Shown piece after piece: positions 1-6,743 of a stretch of 34,091 nt of DNA. Each line of letters starts with the position of its first letter. Position 1 is the first letter of the stretch. Under the pieces are notes generated by a model. It ran no database searches. It worked only from the letters and a program-made list of their open reading frames with translations, and had not been told where the DNA came from. Position numbers and translations under genes: made by a program. This stretch comes from an uncultured Clostridia bacterium (GTDB lineage: Bacteria > Bacillota > Clostridia > Christensenellales > CAG-314). Location of the stretch: the NCBI GenBank assembly GCA_947623225.1, contig CANQGO010000017.1, positions 1 through 34,091 of the forward strand. The letters are read 5' to 3'.

Positions 1-934
1 TGGCGGTGTGCGCTATCTGCGGGGAGGACGCCTGACTGCCCAGTCGGCGAAGGATATGCTCGCCGAGTTTGTTGTGCAGGATGCCGTAGAAGGACTTGTC
101 ACGTTCGCCTGCCGCGAGGCGGCTGTACACTACCTCCTCCAGCGTCCATTCGTCCATAGCGGGTACCACGTCCAGCACGAAGCGGTAGTCGCCGCTCTTG
201 CGCTGTACCTGTCTGCGAGCGATGATGGCGGACAGGTCGAGTATGCAGATACCGGACAAGCCGTATTCCTTGAACTGCACCTCTCCCGTCTCGCTGCCCA
301 GCAGGTCCTCGCCGTCATACAATGAGACGGTCGCCTGAGCGCGCAGTCCGTTCAATGTGGGGTCCATAGCCTGCACCTTGACGGGCACGAGGGAGGGGCA
401 CATATATGTCAGAGCGGACGCAGGCACGAGGGAGGAGGTATTGACCTCTTCCGCGTGGCTTCTGCCGCCGCACGCCAGCACTACTCTGTCGAAGTGCTCC
501 GTTCTGCCGCCTATATTCACGTCGTAGCCGCCGTTTGCTCGTTCTATACGCGTCACGACGGTATCGGTGAGCAGGCGGACGCGGTACTTGCTCAATTGGT
601 AACGAAGGCAGTCCACTACGTTTGCCGCGCTGTCGGAGAGGGGGTACATACGCCCTTCCCTGTCCGCGTAGGTATATATGCCGCAACTGTTCAGATAGCG
701 CACATACTCCGTGACCGGTATGGCGTGCAGGACGCGACGGACTACTGCGCTATTGTTGTAGCACTTTGCCGACACCTGCACGTGACCAATATTGCACCTG
801 CCGTTGCCCGTGAGGGATATCTTCTTGCCGACGCGGCTGTTGCGCTCGGCGAGCGTGACGGCGTGACCGCACTTCGCCGCGACTATGGCATATGTGAGTC
901 CTGACATACCGCCGCCTATTACCAATGTATTCAT
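1..934 (-). CDS. NAD(P)/FAD-dependent oxidoreductase, HI0933/BaiN-like, 3' end cut by window edge
   Basis: The frame opens with ATG at 934, behind a GAGGTG ribosome site, and stays open to base 1 for 311 codons, so the C-terminus lies outside the window. The N-terminus MNTLVIGGGMSGLTYA is a Rossmann dinucleotide-binding GxGxxSG motif for FAD. About 30 residues later comes GKKISLTGNGRCN, the family signature of HI0933-like flavoproteins (compare GRKLLATGNGRCN). Members are cytoplasmic flavoproteins; BaiN acts in bile-acid dehydroxylation, but most members have no proven substrate, so no reaction is assigned. The aspartate kinase gene upstream ends at 1012, and a small terminator lies between them, so this gene probably has its own promoter. 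Family call confident; function open. Confidence 0.85.
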   Translation of the reverse strand, partial: MNTLVIGGGMSGLTYAIVAAKCGHAVTLAERNSRVGKKISLTGNGRCNIGHVQVSAKCYNNSAVVRRVLHAIPVTEYVRYLNSCGIYTYADREGRMYPLSDSAANVVDCLRYQLSKYRVRLLTDTVVTRIERANGGYDVNIGGRTEHFDRVVLACGGRSHAEEVNTSSLVPASALTYMCPSLVPVKVQAMDPTLNGLRAQATVSLYDGEDLLGSETGEVQFKEYGLSGICILDLSAIIARRQVQRKSGDYRFVLDVVPAMDEWTLEEVVYSRLAAGERDKSFYGILHNKLGEHILRRLGSQASSPQIAHTA

Positions 935-986
935 ACGCACCTCGCTTACGGGTATATTTTAGTAGATAAGCGGCAAAGTGTCAAGA

Positions 987-1007
987 CAAAACGCACCTAC
1001 GGTGCGC
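987..1007 (-). terminator. Rho-independent terminator after the aspartate kinase gene
   Basis: Read on the minus strand, CGCACC and GGTGCG form a 6-bp stem around a 3-nt loop, followed by TTTT. It lies a few bases past the aspartate kinase stop codon. The stem and T-run are short, so termination may be partial. Confidence 0.5.
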
Positions 1008-1011
1008 AACT

Positions 1012-2064
1012 CTACACGAGGCAGTCGTACAGATCGCGAAGCATCGGCTTTCGCGCGCAGGTGTGTACCGCGCCGTCGTCGAAGCGTATCTCCAACTCGG
1101 GATCGAAGCAAAAGGAGCGCGAGAGGGTCTCGAACCTTGTCGTGCGGGCGCGCACCAACTCGCTCATACGGGACATTACCTGCCACAGCGGATAGCCGTG
1201 CAAGGCGCAGGCGGTATACATATTTTCTTGCACTCTCTCCGTCACGGACAGCAGGCGGAGACGTGAAGGGCAATGGGATATGAGGGTATCGGCACCGTCG
1301 GGGTCGAAAAAGTCGGCTATACGTATGGGGATACCCAACCTGCGACAGGGTTCGACGGCGTCGGGGTGCAATACTTCCGCTCCGGCGAGGGACAGCCTGC
1401 GCATCTCGGCATAGCTCATCGCCCTGACGGTAGCGGCACCGGGCACCTTGACGGGGTCTGCAACGCATACGCCCTGCACGTCCGTCCAGTTCTCGTACAG
1501 CGAGGCATCCAACGCGGCAGCCACTATTGCGCCCGTCACGTCACCGCCGCCGCGCGAAAATGTACGGCGTTGTCCGCTCTCCGTACCGCCGTAGAAGCCG
1601 CCGATGACGCACAGCCCGCCGCCGAACAGCGTGCGGATACGGCTATATGTTTCTTCCTCGAGCAGGGAGCCGTTGTCGTCAAAGCGCACAGCCTCCTCCG
1701 CCTCGACATAGCGTGCGCCGAGTGCCGCAGACACCAGACGTGCGGACAATTCCTCACCCAACGAGGCGCAATATTCGCGGCTGCGGCAAGCGCGGGACTT
1801 GGCATCGGCGAGCAGGGCGTCTATGTCCGCAGGTATCCCGTTGTGCACAGCCAAGCGGCGGTATTTGTCCTCCACCGCGCTCCAGTCGCGCTCCTCTCTC
1901 TCGTCGTAGTAGCGCAGCAGCAGGTCCGTCGCCTTGTCGTCGGAGCGATACTCCCTACCCACCGCCGACACCACCACCGCGCCGTGTGCGGGCGTGACGA
2001 TACGCAGAAGGTATATCAGATTGCGCGGAGTCACCGCCGACCCGCCGAACTTGGCAACTATCAT
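1012..2064 (-). CDS. lysC: aspartate kinase, short form with reduced regulatory region
   Basis: Phosphorylates aspartate, the first step to diaminopimelate and lysine. The 350-residue protein starts MIVAKFGGSAV, the conserved KFGG nucleotide-binding motif. It also has SRGGGDVTG at 170-178 (compare SRGGSDYTA), NWTDVQGV at 192-199 (compare WTDVPGI) and AGAEVLHPDA at 227-236 (compare GAKVLHP), so the catalytic domain looks intact. Only about 90 residues follow the catalytic part; typical LysC carries two ACT domains of about 150 residues there, so feedback control may be altered or lost. ATG at 2064 is chosen because the KFGG motif must be near the start; a TTG at 2100 would add 12 residues lying against the terminator. 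No clear ribosome site precedes the ATG, so a very short or absent leader is possible. ddh, asd, dapA and dapB elsewhere in the window complete the pathway. Confidence 0.85.
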   Translation of the reverse strand: MIVAKFGGSAVTPRNLIYLLRIVTPAHGAVVVSAVGREYRSDDKATDLLLRYYDEREERDWSAVEDKYRRLAVHNGIPADIDALLADAKSRACRSREYCASLGEELSARLVSAALGARYVEAEEAVRFDDNGSLLEEETYSRIRTLFGGGLCVIGGFYGGTESGQRRTFSRGGGDVTGAIVAAALDASLYENWTDVQGVCVADPVKVPGAATVRAMSYAEMRRLSLAGAEVLHPDAVEPCRRLGIPIRIADFFDPDGADTLISHCPSRLRLLSVTERVQENMYTACALHGYPLWQVMSRMSELVRARTTRFETLSRSFCFDPELEIRFDDGAVHTCARKPMLRDLYDCLV

Positions 2065-2097
2065 ACTACATTTTATTGGAAAATGTGCAAATAAATA

Positions 2098-2127
2098 CAA
2101 AAAACCGACTCATTGACTTGAGTCGGT
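2098..2127 (-). terminator. Rho-independent terminator after the cdaA operon
   Basis: Perfect 9-bp stem, ACCGACTCA (2104-2112) with TGAGTCGGT (2119-2127), 6-nt loop, and a T-run on the minus strand (2099-2103). It ends the cdaA/microprotein transcript only about 35 bp before the aspartate kinase start, so that gene must have its own promoter or depend on read-through. Confidence 0.88.
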
Positions 2128-2166
2128 CTCGTACATTCCGTATATAGCCGTAAGGGGGCTAAGGTA

Positions 2167-2298
2167 TCAGATATATGCAAACAGCAGCACGGTGACTACC
2201 GCACAGCCTATAGCCAGCAGCAGCAACACGAAGTAGTGACGGAAAAAATGTCCGAATTTCTGTGACAGAGTCATACCTTTTTTCTTTTTCATCATCAT
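2167..2298 (-). CDS. 43-residue single-span membrane microprotein coupled to cdaA
   Basis: A 43-residue frame begins at the first of three consecutive ATG codons (2298, 2295, 2292). The first overlaps the cdaA stop as ATGA, a classic arrangement for translational coupling. The product starts MMMKKKKGM, has an amphipathic stretch around residues 10-22 (TLSQKFGHFFRHY), then one hydrophobic segment at about 23-43 rich in V and L, ending AYI. This suits a small inner-membrane protein with its positive end in the cytosol. In most Bacillota the gene after cdaA is cdaR (YbbR), an extracellular regulator anchored by one helix; no YbbR domain is present here. A strong terminator follows, so it is the last gene of the unit. 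It could be a CdaA-interacting microprotein or a remnant of cdaR; its sequence resembles no family I can name. Confidence 0.7.
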   Translation of the reverse strand: MMMKKKKGMTLSQKFGHFFRHYFVLLLLAIGCAVVTVLLFAYI

Positions 2299-3128
2299 TC
2301 ACCCCACAATCTCTCTTCCGCGCTCTCGTCCGCCAGACCCATAGCACACTCCAGCAACTCCTGCAGTTGGCGGCTGTCGAGGTAACGCTTGGTCTTGCCG
2401 TCGTGCATGGCGGATATGATACCCGTCTCCTCGCTGACCACTATCGCTGTGCAGTCGGGGAACGCCGCAGACACGCCTATCGCCGCGCGGTGGCGCGTGC
2501 CGAACTCACGGGGCAGGTTCTGTGCCTGAGTGAGGGGCAGGTAGCAGCCGGCGGAGACGACCTTGTTCGCACTGATGATGACCGCGCCGTCATGCAGCGG
2601 AGTCTTGGGGAAGAAGAGCGTCTCGATAAGCTCGGCGGTGATCTCGGAATTGATCTTGATGCCCGAGTCCAGTATCTCGTCGGACATATGGTCGGCTATG
2701 ACTATCAGCGCACCGGTGTCCGTCTTGGACAGGCGCAGGCAGGACTTCACTATCTCGCCGACCGACTTGCTCAGATCCTCGCTGCCGTAGTGAGCGGCGA
2801 GATTCTCGCGGAAAAACTTGCGCTTGACGGACAGGCGGAACAGGTGACGGTTGATATCCGAGATGAAGAGCATCAAGCCCAGCACAGCCAGCACCGCATA
2901 TGCCAGCCACACGTAGGTGCCCATCTCCGCTCTGCCGATAAGGAATGACAATGCAAACAGCACGACCACGACTCCCACCGTAATGTAAGTGTAGAGTTGC
3001 AAGTTGCGCTTCTTGGCGTAGAAGAAAAACAAAAAGAACACCAACGTGCACAGCACCGCACATATGATGCGGCCGACCAGCACCTTGATATCCACGTCGG
3101 TAAACATACCCTTCAAAAAGTCTTGCAT
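2295..3128 (-). CDS. cdaA: diadenylate cyclase CdaA/DacA, membrane-bound
   Basis: Makes cyclic di-AMP from two ATP at the membrane; c-di-AMP controls potassium and osmolyte transport and wall homeostasis. The 277-residue protein has three hydrophobic helices at about 20-38, 47-65 and 72-90, then the DAC domain with the two catalytic motifs: PLHDGAVI (DGA at 180-182) and GTRHRAA (210-216). Length and architecture match the CdaA class. ATG at 3128 follows GATAGGG, a modest ribosome site. Usually this gene sits in cdaA-cdaR-glmM; here it is followed instead by a coupled microprotein and a terminator, and neither cdaR nor glmM is present. The divergent spacer to ddh (3129-3375) is very AT-rich near the cdaA side, where its promoter should lie, but I could not settle on one -35/-10 pair. 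Confidence 0.93.
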   Translation of the reverse strand: MQDFLKGMFTDVDIKVLVGRIICAVLCTLVFFLFFFYAKKRNLQLYTYITVGVVVVLFALSFLIGRAEMGTYVWLAYAVLAVLGLMLFISDINRHLFRLSVKRKFFRENLAAHYGSEDLSKSVGEIVKSCLRLSKTDTGALIVIADHMSDEILDSGIKINSEITAELIETLFFPKTPLHDGAVIISANKVVSAGCYLPLTQAQNLPREFGTRHRAAIGVSAAFPDCTAIVVSEETGIISAMHDGKTKRYLDSRQLQELLECAMGLADESAEERLWGE

Positions 3129-3375
3129 TTGGCTACCCTATCTGCTCTCGTGCGACAAGCGCACAAGTAAAAAACTATCTTTTATATTATGATACTATAT
3201 TTATCCGAAAAAATAAAGTATATAGAGAAATTTTTTTCGATTTTTTTCGCAAAATTCGTTGACATTGTACGCCCATAGCCCACCGCTCTGCCGCCGAAAG
3301 CGAGTACGATCCTGTTTTTTGCCTATACGCGGCAATATCCCGAAGGCTGCGGCATATACTGGACAGAGGTCAATT

Positions 3376-4251
3376 ATGAAATATGCAATAATAGGCTACG
3401 GCAATCTGGGCAAAAGCATAGAACGGCTTTGCGGAGAGCAACTCGCGGCGGTATATTCGCGAAGGAAACTCACGCATCCGCTGTACCGCCCCATGCGCGA
3501 GGTGGGCAAGGTCCGCAACTTCGACGTGGCATTGTGCGCCATGGGCAGCTACGCGGACATTGGCGAATACGCCGACAGGCTGGCGTCGCTGGACACGGTG
3601 GACAGCTACGACGTGCATGGCGGTATGGCGGAGTACAAGGCGCGGCTGAATGCGTTGAAAAGGGACAGTCTCGCCATCATAGGCGCGGGCTGGGACCCGG
3701 GAGTGCTGAGCATACAGCGGGGCCTGCTGGGTATAGGGGCGGAGGTCACCGCCACGCTATGGGGAGAAGGAGTCTCGCAAGGGCACAGCAACGCGCTGCG
3801 AGCCATTCCCGGCGTGATAGACGCCGTACAATTCACCCTGCCCAAGCCCGAAGCCGCCGCGCTCATAGCCGAAGGGGTGACGGACGGCAGACAGTTGCAC
3901 GAGCGCGTATGCTATGTCGCCGCCGTCGAAGCGGACAAGGAGCAGATACGCGAGCGGATAGTGGATATGCCCGACTACTTCAGAGGATACACTACTCACG
4001 TGCACTTCGTCACGCCGCGAGAGGTACGCGCCCTGCGCCTGCGTACGAGCCACCGCGGACAGGTGCTGAGCATAGGCAAAGGCTTTCGCGCGCAATGCAC
4101 GCTGACGCTGGAGTGCAACACCGACTACACGGCGAGGATCATGCTGGCATACGCCCGCGCCCTGCCGCAGTTGAAAAAAGACGGCTACACCGGTGCGCTG
4201 GACGTGCTGGATATCCCCCTGCGCTACCTCTGCCCGAGCAATGTGCTGTAA
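3376..4251 (+). CDS. ddh: meso-diaminopimelate D-dehydrogenase
   Basis: Converts L-tetrahydrodipicolinate, ammonium and NADPH directly to meso-diaminopimelate, bypassing the acylase branches. The 291-residue protein begins MKYAIIGYGNLGKSIE, an N-terminal Rossmann motif. It carries DSYDVHGG, GAGWDPGVLS and WGEGVSQGHSNALR, which match the Ddh signatures DTHxxI, GWDPG and GVSQGHSDA. ATG at 3376 is chosen because AGAGG lies 7 nt upstream and the Rossmann motif starts immediately; the frame is open further upstream to 3259, but that part has no conserved sequence. The gene stands alone, ending at a bidirectional terminator. A TATACT box at 3355-3360 could be its -10, giving a leader of only about 10 nt; this is weak. 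The other pathway genes (aspartate kinase, asd, dapA, dapB) are elsewhere in the window. Confidence 0.93.
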   Translation: MKYAIIGYGNLGKSIERLCGEQLAAVYSRRKLTHPLYRPMREVGKVRNFDVALCAMGSYADIGEYADRLASLDTVDSYDVHGGMAEYKARLNALKRDSLAIIGAGWDPGVLSIQRGLLGIGAEVTATLWGEGVSQGHSNALRAIPGVIDAVQFTLPKPEAAALIAEGVTDGRQLHERVCYVAAVEADKEQIRERIVDMPDYFRGYTTHVHFVTPREVRALRLRTSHRGQVLSIGKGFRAQCTLTLECNTDYTARIMLAYARALPQLKKDGYTGALDVLDIPLRYLCPSNVL

Positions 4252-4261
4252 AGCGGATAGC

Positions 4262-4293
4262 AAAAAAAACGCCGGCGGCGAGTCGGCGTTTTG
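4262..4293. terminator. bidirectional terminator between ddh and a convergent gene
   Basis: AAAACGCCG (4266-4274) pairs with CGGCGTTTT (4284-4292) around a 9-nt loop. Plus-strand transcripts end in TTTT, and minus-strand transcripts in a run of eight T. It serves ddh and the convergent membrane protein gene ending at 4311. Confidence 0.85.
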
Positions 4294-4310
4294 CATGCGG
4301 CGACGGACGA

Positions 4311-5054
4311 TCACTTCCATTTGCCGTATGTTGTATTTCCCTCTTTTTTTCTTGTATCTTTGTGACCGCAACAACAGCAGTGAATATATACGTCATGGTA
4401 TTCGGTAGTCACGTCTCGTACATATTTCACATTTCTGTCCCGCTCCACATGCCCTGCGACGCGGTGTTTATCGTCATACACCGTAGCGACGGTTTCCGTA
4501 TATGTTTCCGTTTTTTCGTCTTGGCGTGTTTCTGTTCTGGACGAGTCAGGGACTTTGTCATCTTCTACAATTGATTCAAGCGCGTGACACTCGGGACACG
4601 TTTCAAAGGACTTCTCGTCGGCGCGGAAAGTCGCCATCTCGCCGAAAAATGGGATCAAAAATGCGGTGACGAGGAAGAACCAATTTCGCGTAAAGGCGGT
4701 GATCCCGGAAGTGGCAACGGAAAGTATCCACCCTATCCATCCTATAATGTTAAAAGATTTTCTTATCTTGCCCATTTGATCCCATATTTGCTCTGAGTAT
4801 ATAGGCGTACCCTGCAGAGCAAGTTCACGCAGCCTTTTTTCCGCATTTGCACCTGCCTCAGGATATAATAAACTTGCAGCCACGTATATACTGGAAGTTA
4901 TGGGGACCGCAATTGCCAAAGCAGTGTAATTCAGCATACCAACAGTGCCGGCAACAAACACAGTCACAACGAAATAAAATGCCGGGCTGAGCAGTCCGAA
5001 AGCCAAACCGAATAGCAATCTCTTCAAAACAGTTTCTCTTACAATTCTTTTCAT
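4311..5054 (-). CDS. uncharacterised membrane protein with C-terminal zinc-ribbon-like cysteines
   Basis: The 247-residue protein has about four hydrophobic segments (near 13-35, 42-62, 97-113 and 117-137), then a polar cytosolic-type tail. The tail has CPEC at about 152-155 and a second cluster HCCCCGHKD about 70 residues later, suggesting a metal site made from two distant knuckles. The stretch between is rich in T, E, D and R. ATG at 5054 is preceded by AAAGGAG at ideal spacing; the frame runs upstream but through the structured leader, so the upstream part is not coding. The gene is visibly AT-richer than its neighbours, which may mean recent transfer. It sits alone behind its own consensus promoter and a 190-nt leader with an intrinsic terminator right before the ribosome site. 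I do not recognise the family. Confidence 0.8.
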   Translation of the reverse strand: MKRIVRETVLKRLLFGLAFGLLSPAFYFVVTVFVAGTVGMLNYTALAIAVPITSSIYVAASLLYPEAGANAEKRLRELALQGTPIYSEQIWDQMGKIRKSFNIIGWIGWILSVATSGITAFTRNWFFLVTAFLIPFFGEMATFRADEKSFETCPECHALESIVEDDKVPDSSRTETRQDEKTETYTETVATVYDDKHRVAGHVERDRNVKYVRDVTTEYHDVYIHCCCCGHKDTRKKEGNTTYGKWK

Positions 5055-5084
5055 CTTTCTTCTCCTTTGAAATATATTTTGCAA

Positions 5085-5114
5085 CAAAAAAGTGCCGCTC
5101 TTGCGAAACGGCAC
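5085..5114 (-). terminator. intrinsic terminator inside the leader of the membrane protein gene
   Basis: On the minus strand GTGCCG and CGGCAC (plus 5109-5114 and 5092-5097) form a 6-bp GC-rich stem with an 11-nt loop, followed by six T (5086-5091). It lies just before the AAAGGAG ribosome site of the gene starting at 5054, and downstream of that gene's promoter, so it acts inside the transcript as an attenuator rather than closing an upstream gene. Confidence 0.75.
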
Positions 5115-5250
5115 CTGTAAAGTGCCTACTCGCATAGTTGCAACACCGATTACACAATACATCCTGCAAAGGATCAAATTGAGTGCGAATAAGGTACACT
5201 TTACCTGAGTAAAGTATGCCTTTGCAAAATGTATTAAAATCGGGTTGCAA
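5085..5250 (-). promoter_or_regulatory. structured leader RNA: candidate riboswitch/attenuator or small RNA
   Basis: Transcription from the promoter at 5255-5283 should start near 5248 and cross about 190 nt before the ATG at 5054. The RNA can fold into a long multi-helix arm: plus 5138-5151 with 5238-5250 (13 bp, one bulged A), 5156-5162 with 5229-5235 (7 bp), 5165-5172 with 5219-5226 (8 bp), capped by a 7-bp hairpin ACTTTAC-CTGA-GTAAAGT at 5198-5215. A small hairpin GGCAC/GTGCC (5110-5114 with 5122-5126) follows. Its 5110-5114 strand is the same strand used by the terminator at 5092-5114, so the two hairpins exclude each other, as in transcriptional attenuators. It does not show T-box, TPP or SAM consensus elements I know. 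An independent small RNA ending at the terminator is the alternative. Confidence 0.6.
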
Positions 5251-5254
5251 TGAT

Positions 5255-5283
5255 ATTGTAAAATATTGTGCGCAATTTGTCAA
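5255..5283 (-). promoter_or_regulatory. sigma-A-type promoter of the leader and membrane protein gene
   Basis: On the minus strand TTGACA (5278-5283), a 17-bp spacer and TACAAT (5255-5260). It is the only good promoter between this gene and the deaminase terminator, and places the start near 5248, at the base of the first leader helix. Confidence 0.85.
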
Positions 5284-5444
5284 TAAACTAACAAAAAAAC
5301 GTTGAATTTACCTGCTCGGACAGTAAAGATATTGGCTATTGAGAATTTTTGCAGAAAACCGCAAAAATTTTCAGTAGGCGGGCGGAAGGCGGAGAGTTCA
5401 GGATAAAAAAAACACGTATGCAAGCACGAACGATGGCAGCGGGC
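5284..5444. other. spacer without a recognisable gene
   Basis: No supported coding frame. The only structure seen is a perfect 9-bp inverted repeat, AATTTTTGC (5344-5352) and GCAAAAATT (5361-5369), with an 8-nt loop. It has no T-run in either direction and its role is unclear. Confidence 0.6.
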
Positions 5445-5471
5445 AAAAAAAGCCGACTCGGGGAGTCGGCT
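5445..5471 (-). terminator. Rho-independent terminator after the deaminase gene
   Basis: Perfect 9-bp stem AGCCGACTC/GAGTCGGCT (5451-5459 with 5463-5471), 3-nt loop, then six or more T on the minus strand. It closes the DUF2188/deaminase operon, about 30 bp after the stop at 5500. Confidence 0.92.
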
Positions 5472-5499
5472 CATCGATCATTGGGTATATGTAGGGATA

Positions 5500-5952
5500 T
5501 CAGAGATCTGCGTAGCGGTCCACGACTACGCCGGCTTCGTTCAGCACTTCCAGAGCGAACTCGTCGGGGTAGCCCTCCTTGTACACCACGCGCACTATGC
5601 CAGCGTTGACTATCAACTTGGCGCATATCACGCAGGGCTGGTGGGTGCAGTACAGCGTCGAGCCGTCCAGGCACACGCCCATGCGGGCGGCGTTGACTAT
5701 GGCGTTTTGCTCGGCGTGCACGGAGTAGCATTTCTCGAGATTTTGTCCGCTGGGAATGCCCAACTTCAGGCGCAGGCACTCGCCCTTTTCCTTACAACTG
5801 CGTATGCCCTCGGGCGCACCGTTGTAGCCCGTACACAACACGCGCTTGTCGCGGACTATGACAGCCCCGACCTGGCGATCTTCCTTGAAGCAACTCGACC
5901 ACTGCGCGACTTGCTTGGTCAGTTCCATAAAACGTGAATCCCACTTATTCAT
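5500..5952 (-). CDS. dCMP deaminase-like cytidine deaminase family protein (ComEB type)
   Basis: A 150-residue cytosolic zinc enzyme of the dCMP/cytidine deaminase family, expected to convert dCMP to dUMP for dTMP synthesis. The zinc site is visible: SVHAEQNAIVNAA supplies the histidine and the catalytic glutamate of the HAE motif, and QPCVICAKLI the PCxxC cysteine pair. The N-terminal GAVIVRDKRVLCTGYNGAP and the insert SCKEKGECLRLKLG are typical of the dCMP deaminase/ComEB branch rather than TadA. Length matches. It starts 1 bp after the stop of the DUF2188 gene, so the two are co-transcribed, and ends at a strong terminator. ComEB is named for a competence operon, but nothing else here points to competence. 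Confidence 0.9.
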   Translation of the reverse strand: MNKWDSRFMELTKQVAQWSSCFKEDRQVGAVIVRDKRVLCTGYNGAPEGIRSCKEKGECLRLKLGIPSGQNLEKCYSVHAEQNAIVNAARMGVCLDGSTLYCTHQPCVICAKLIVNAGIVRVVYKEGYPDEFALEVLNEAGVVVDRYADL

Positions 5953-5953
5953 A

Positions 5954-6589
5954 TCAATATTTCTGTTTGCGTATCTGCCCGTTCACTTTGTGAATGGTAA
6001 TGGTGCCGTCCTGATTCTTCGCCTTCTCCTTGGCAAAGGCGATGGCTTCCGCCTGCGTGTCGAACAACTTCAGCGGCTTGGCTCCCTTGCTCAACTTCAC
6101 CTGCCACTTGCCGTCCTCGCGCAGAGATATGTGGTAATTCTTAGGACGTTGCTTGGCCTCGGCAGGCTGCTCGCCGCCCTCGTCCTCGGGCTGCTCCGCT
6201 TGCTCCTCTGCCTGCTCCTCTTCTGTCGGCTCTTCCGCATTTGCCTCCTCGACAGGCTGCTCCTCAGTCGGTTGCTCCTCGTCAACGGGCTGCTCGGCAG
6301 GTTCTTCCGCGCTTGCTTGCTCTACCGGCTGCTGCTCGGCAGGTTGCTCGGAGGTCTCGACGACTGCGGGAGTCTCGGCAGGGGTCTCGGCGGCTGTGGT
6401 CTCGCTCGCACCGCCCGACTGCTCCTCCTCGCCTCTCGCCTCACGGGACGCTTGCTCGTCAGGAGTCTTTTTGCGGCTGAGCACCGCTATCACTACAATA
6501 AGTGCGACTATGAGTATCACCGAGATGAATACCAACAGGTGCCACAGCAGCACTTCGAAAGTTCCAATGGTAAACAATGACTTTTCCAT
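5954..6589 (-). CDS. membrane-anchored DUF2188 protein with long acidic repeat linker
   Basis: The 211-residue protein has three parts. Residues 10-38 form a very hydrophobic single helix. Residues 45-150 are a low-complexity acidic linker rich in E, P, Q, A and T with repeated EEP, EQP and TEEQPVEE units. Residues 152-208 match DUF2188, a small fold seen as NYHISLREDGKWQVKLSKGAKPL and FDTQAEAIAFAKEKAK (shown here in part). The domain has no established function. The start is clear: AAAGGAG followed 6 nt later by ATG. It is the first gene of a two-gene unit with the deaminase. The linker probably spaces the domain from the membrane. Two other proteins in the window (DivIVA-like and the protein at 24260-25420) also carry acidic low-complexity stretches. 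Confidence 0.85.
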   Translation of the reverse strand: MEKSLFTIGTFEVLLWHLLVFISVILIVALIVVIAVLSRKKTPDEQASREARGEEEQSGGASETTAAETPAETPAVVETSEQPAEQQPVEQASAEEPAEQPVDEEQPTEEQPVEEANAEEPTEEEQAEEQAEQPEDEGGEQPAEAKQRPKNYHISLREDGKWQVKLSKGAKPLKLFDTQAEAIAFAKEKAKNQDGTITIHKVNGQIRKQKY

Positions 6590-6619
6590 AGTAATCTCCT
6601 TTATATGTATTACTGTGAT

Positions 6620-6649
6620 AGTATATCATATTTCAAAGGTAAATAACAA
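6620..6649 (-). promoter_or_regulatory. probable promoter of the DUF2188/deaminase operon
   Basis: On the minus strand TTGTTA (6644-6649), an 18-bp spacer and TATACT (6620-6625), giving a leader of about 20-25 nt before the ATG at 6589. It is back-to-back with the groESL promoter. Confidence 0.65.
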
Positions 6650-6711
6650 CACTTTACAAAAAAAATTTTAGCCATTCGGCAAAAAATTTAACAAATTGCC
6701 AAGCAATTATA

Positions 6712-6739
6712 TTGACATTTCCCAAATGTGTAGTATAAT
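6712..6739 (+). promoter_or_regulatory. groESL promoter, sigma-A consensus
   Basis: TTGACA (6712-6717), 16-bp spacer, TATAAT (6734-6739): both hexamers are perfect. The start should fall near 6746, inside the CIRCE operator, so repressor binding would block initiation. Confidence 0.92.
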
Positions 6740-6743
6740 ATAG

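Noticed and set aside
3259-3375. Upstream extension of ddh and a TTGACA box at 3259-3264
   Set aside because: The extension has no conserved residues and a good ribosome site supports the ATG at 3376; the TTGACA has no matching -10 at the right distance.
4858-5283. A 141-codon minus-strand frame crossing the structured leader
   Set aside because: It begins at the promoter -35 region, overlaps the start of the better-supported membrane protein gene in another frame, and its sequence has no domain; the leader is better explained as RNA structure.
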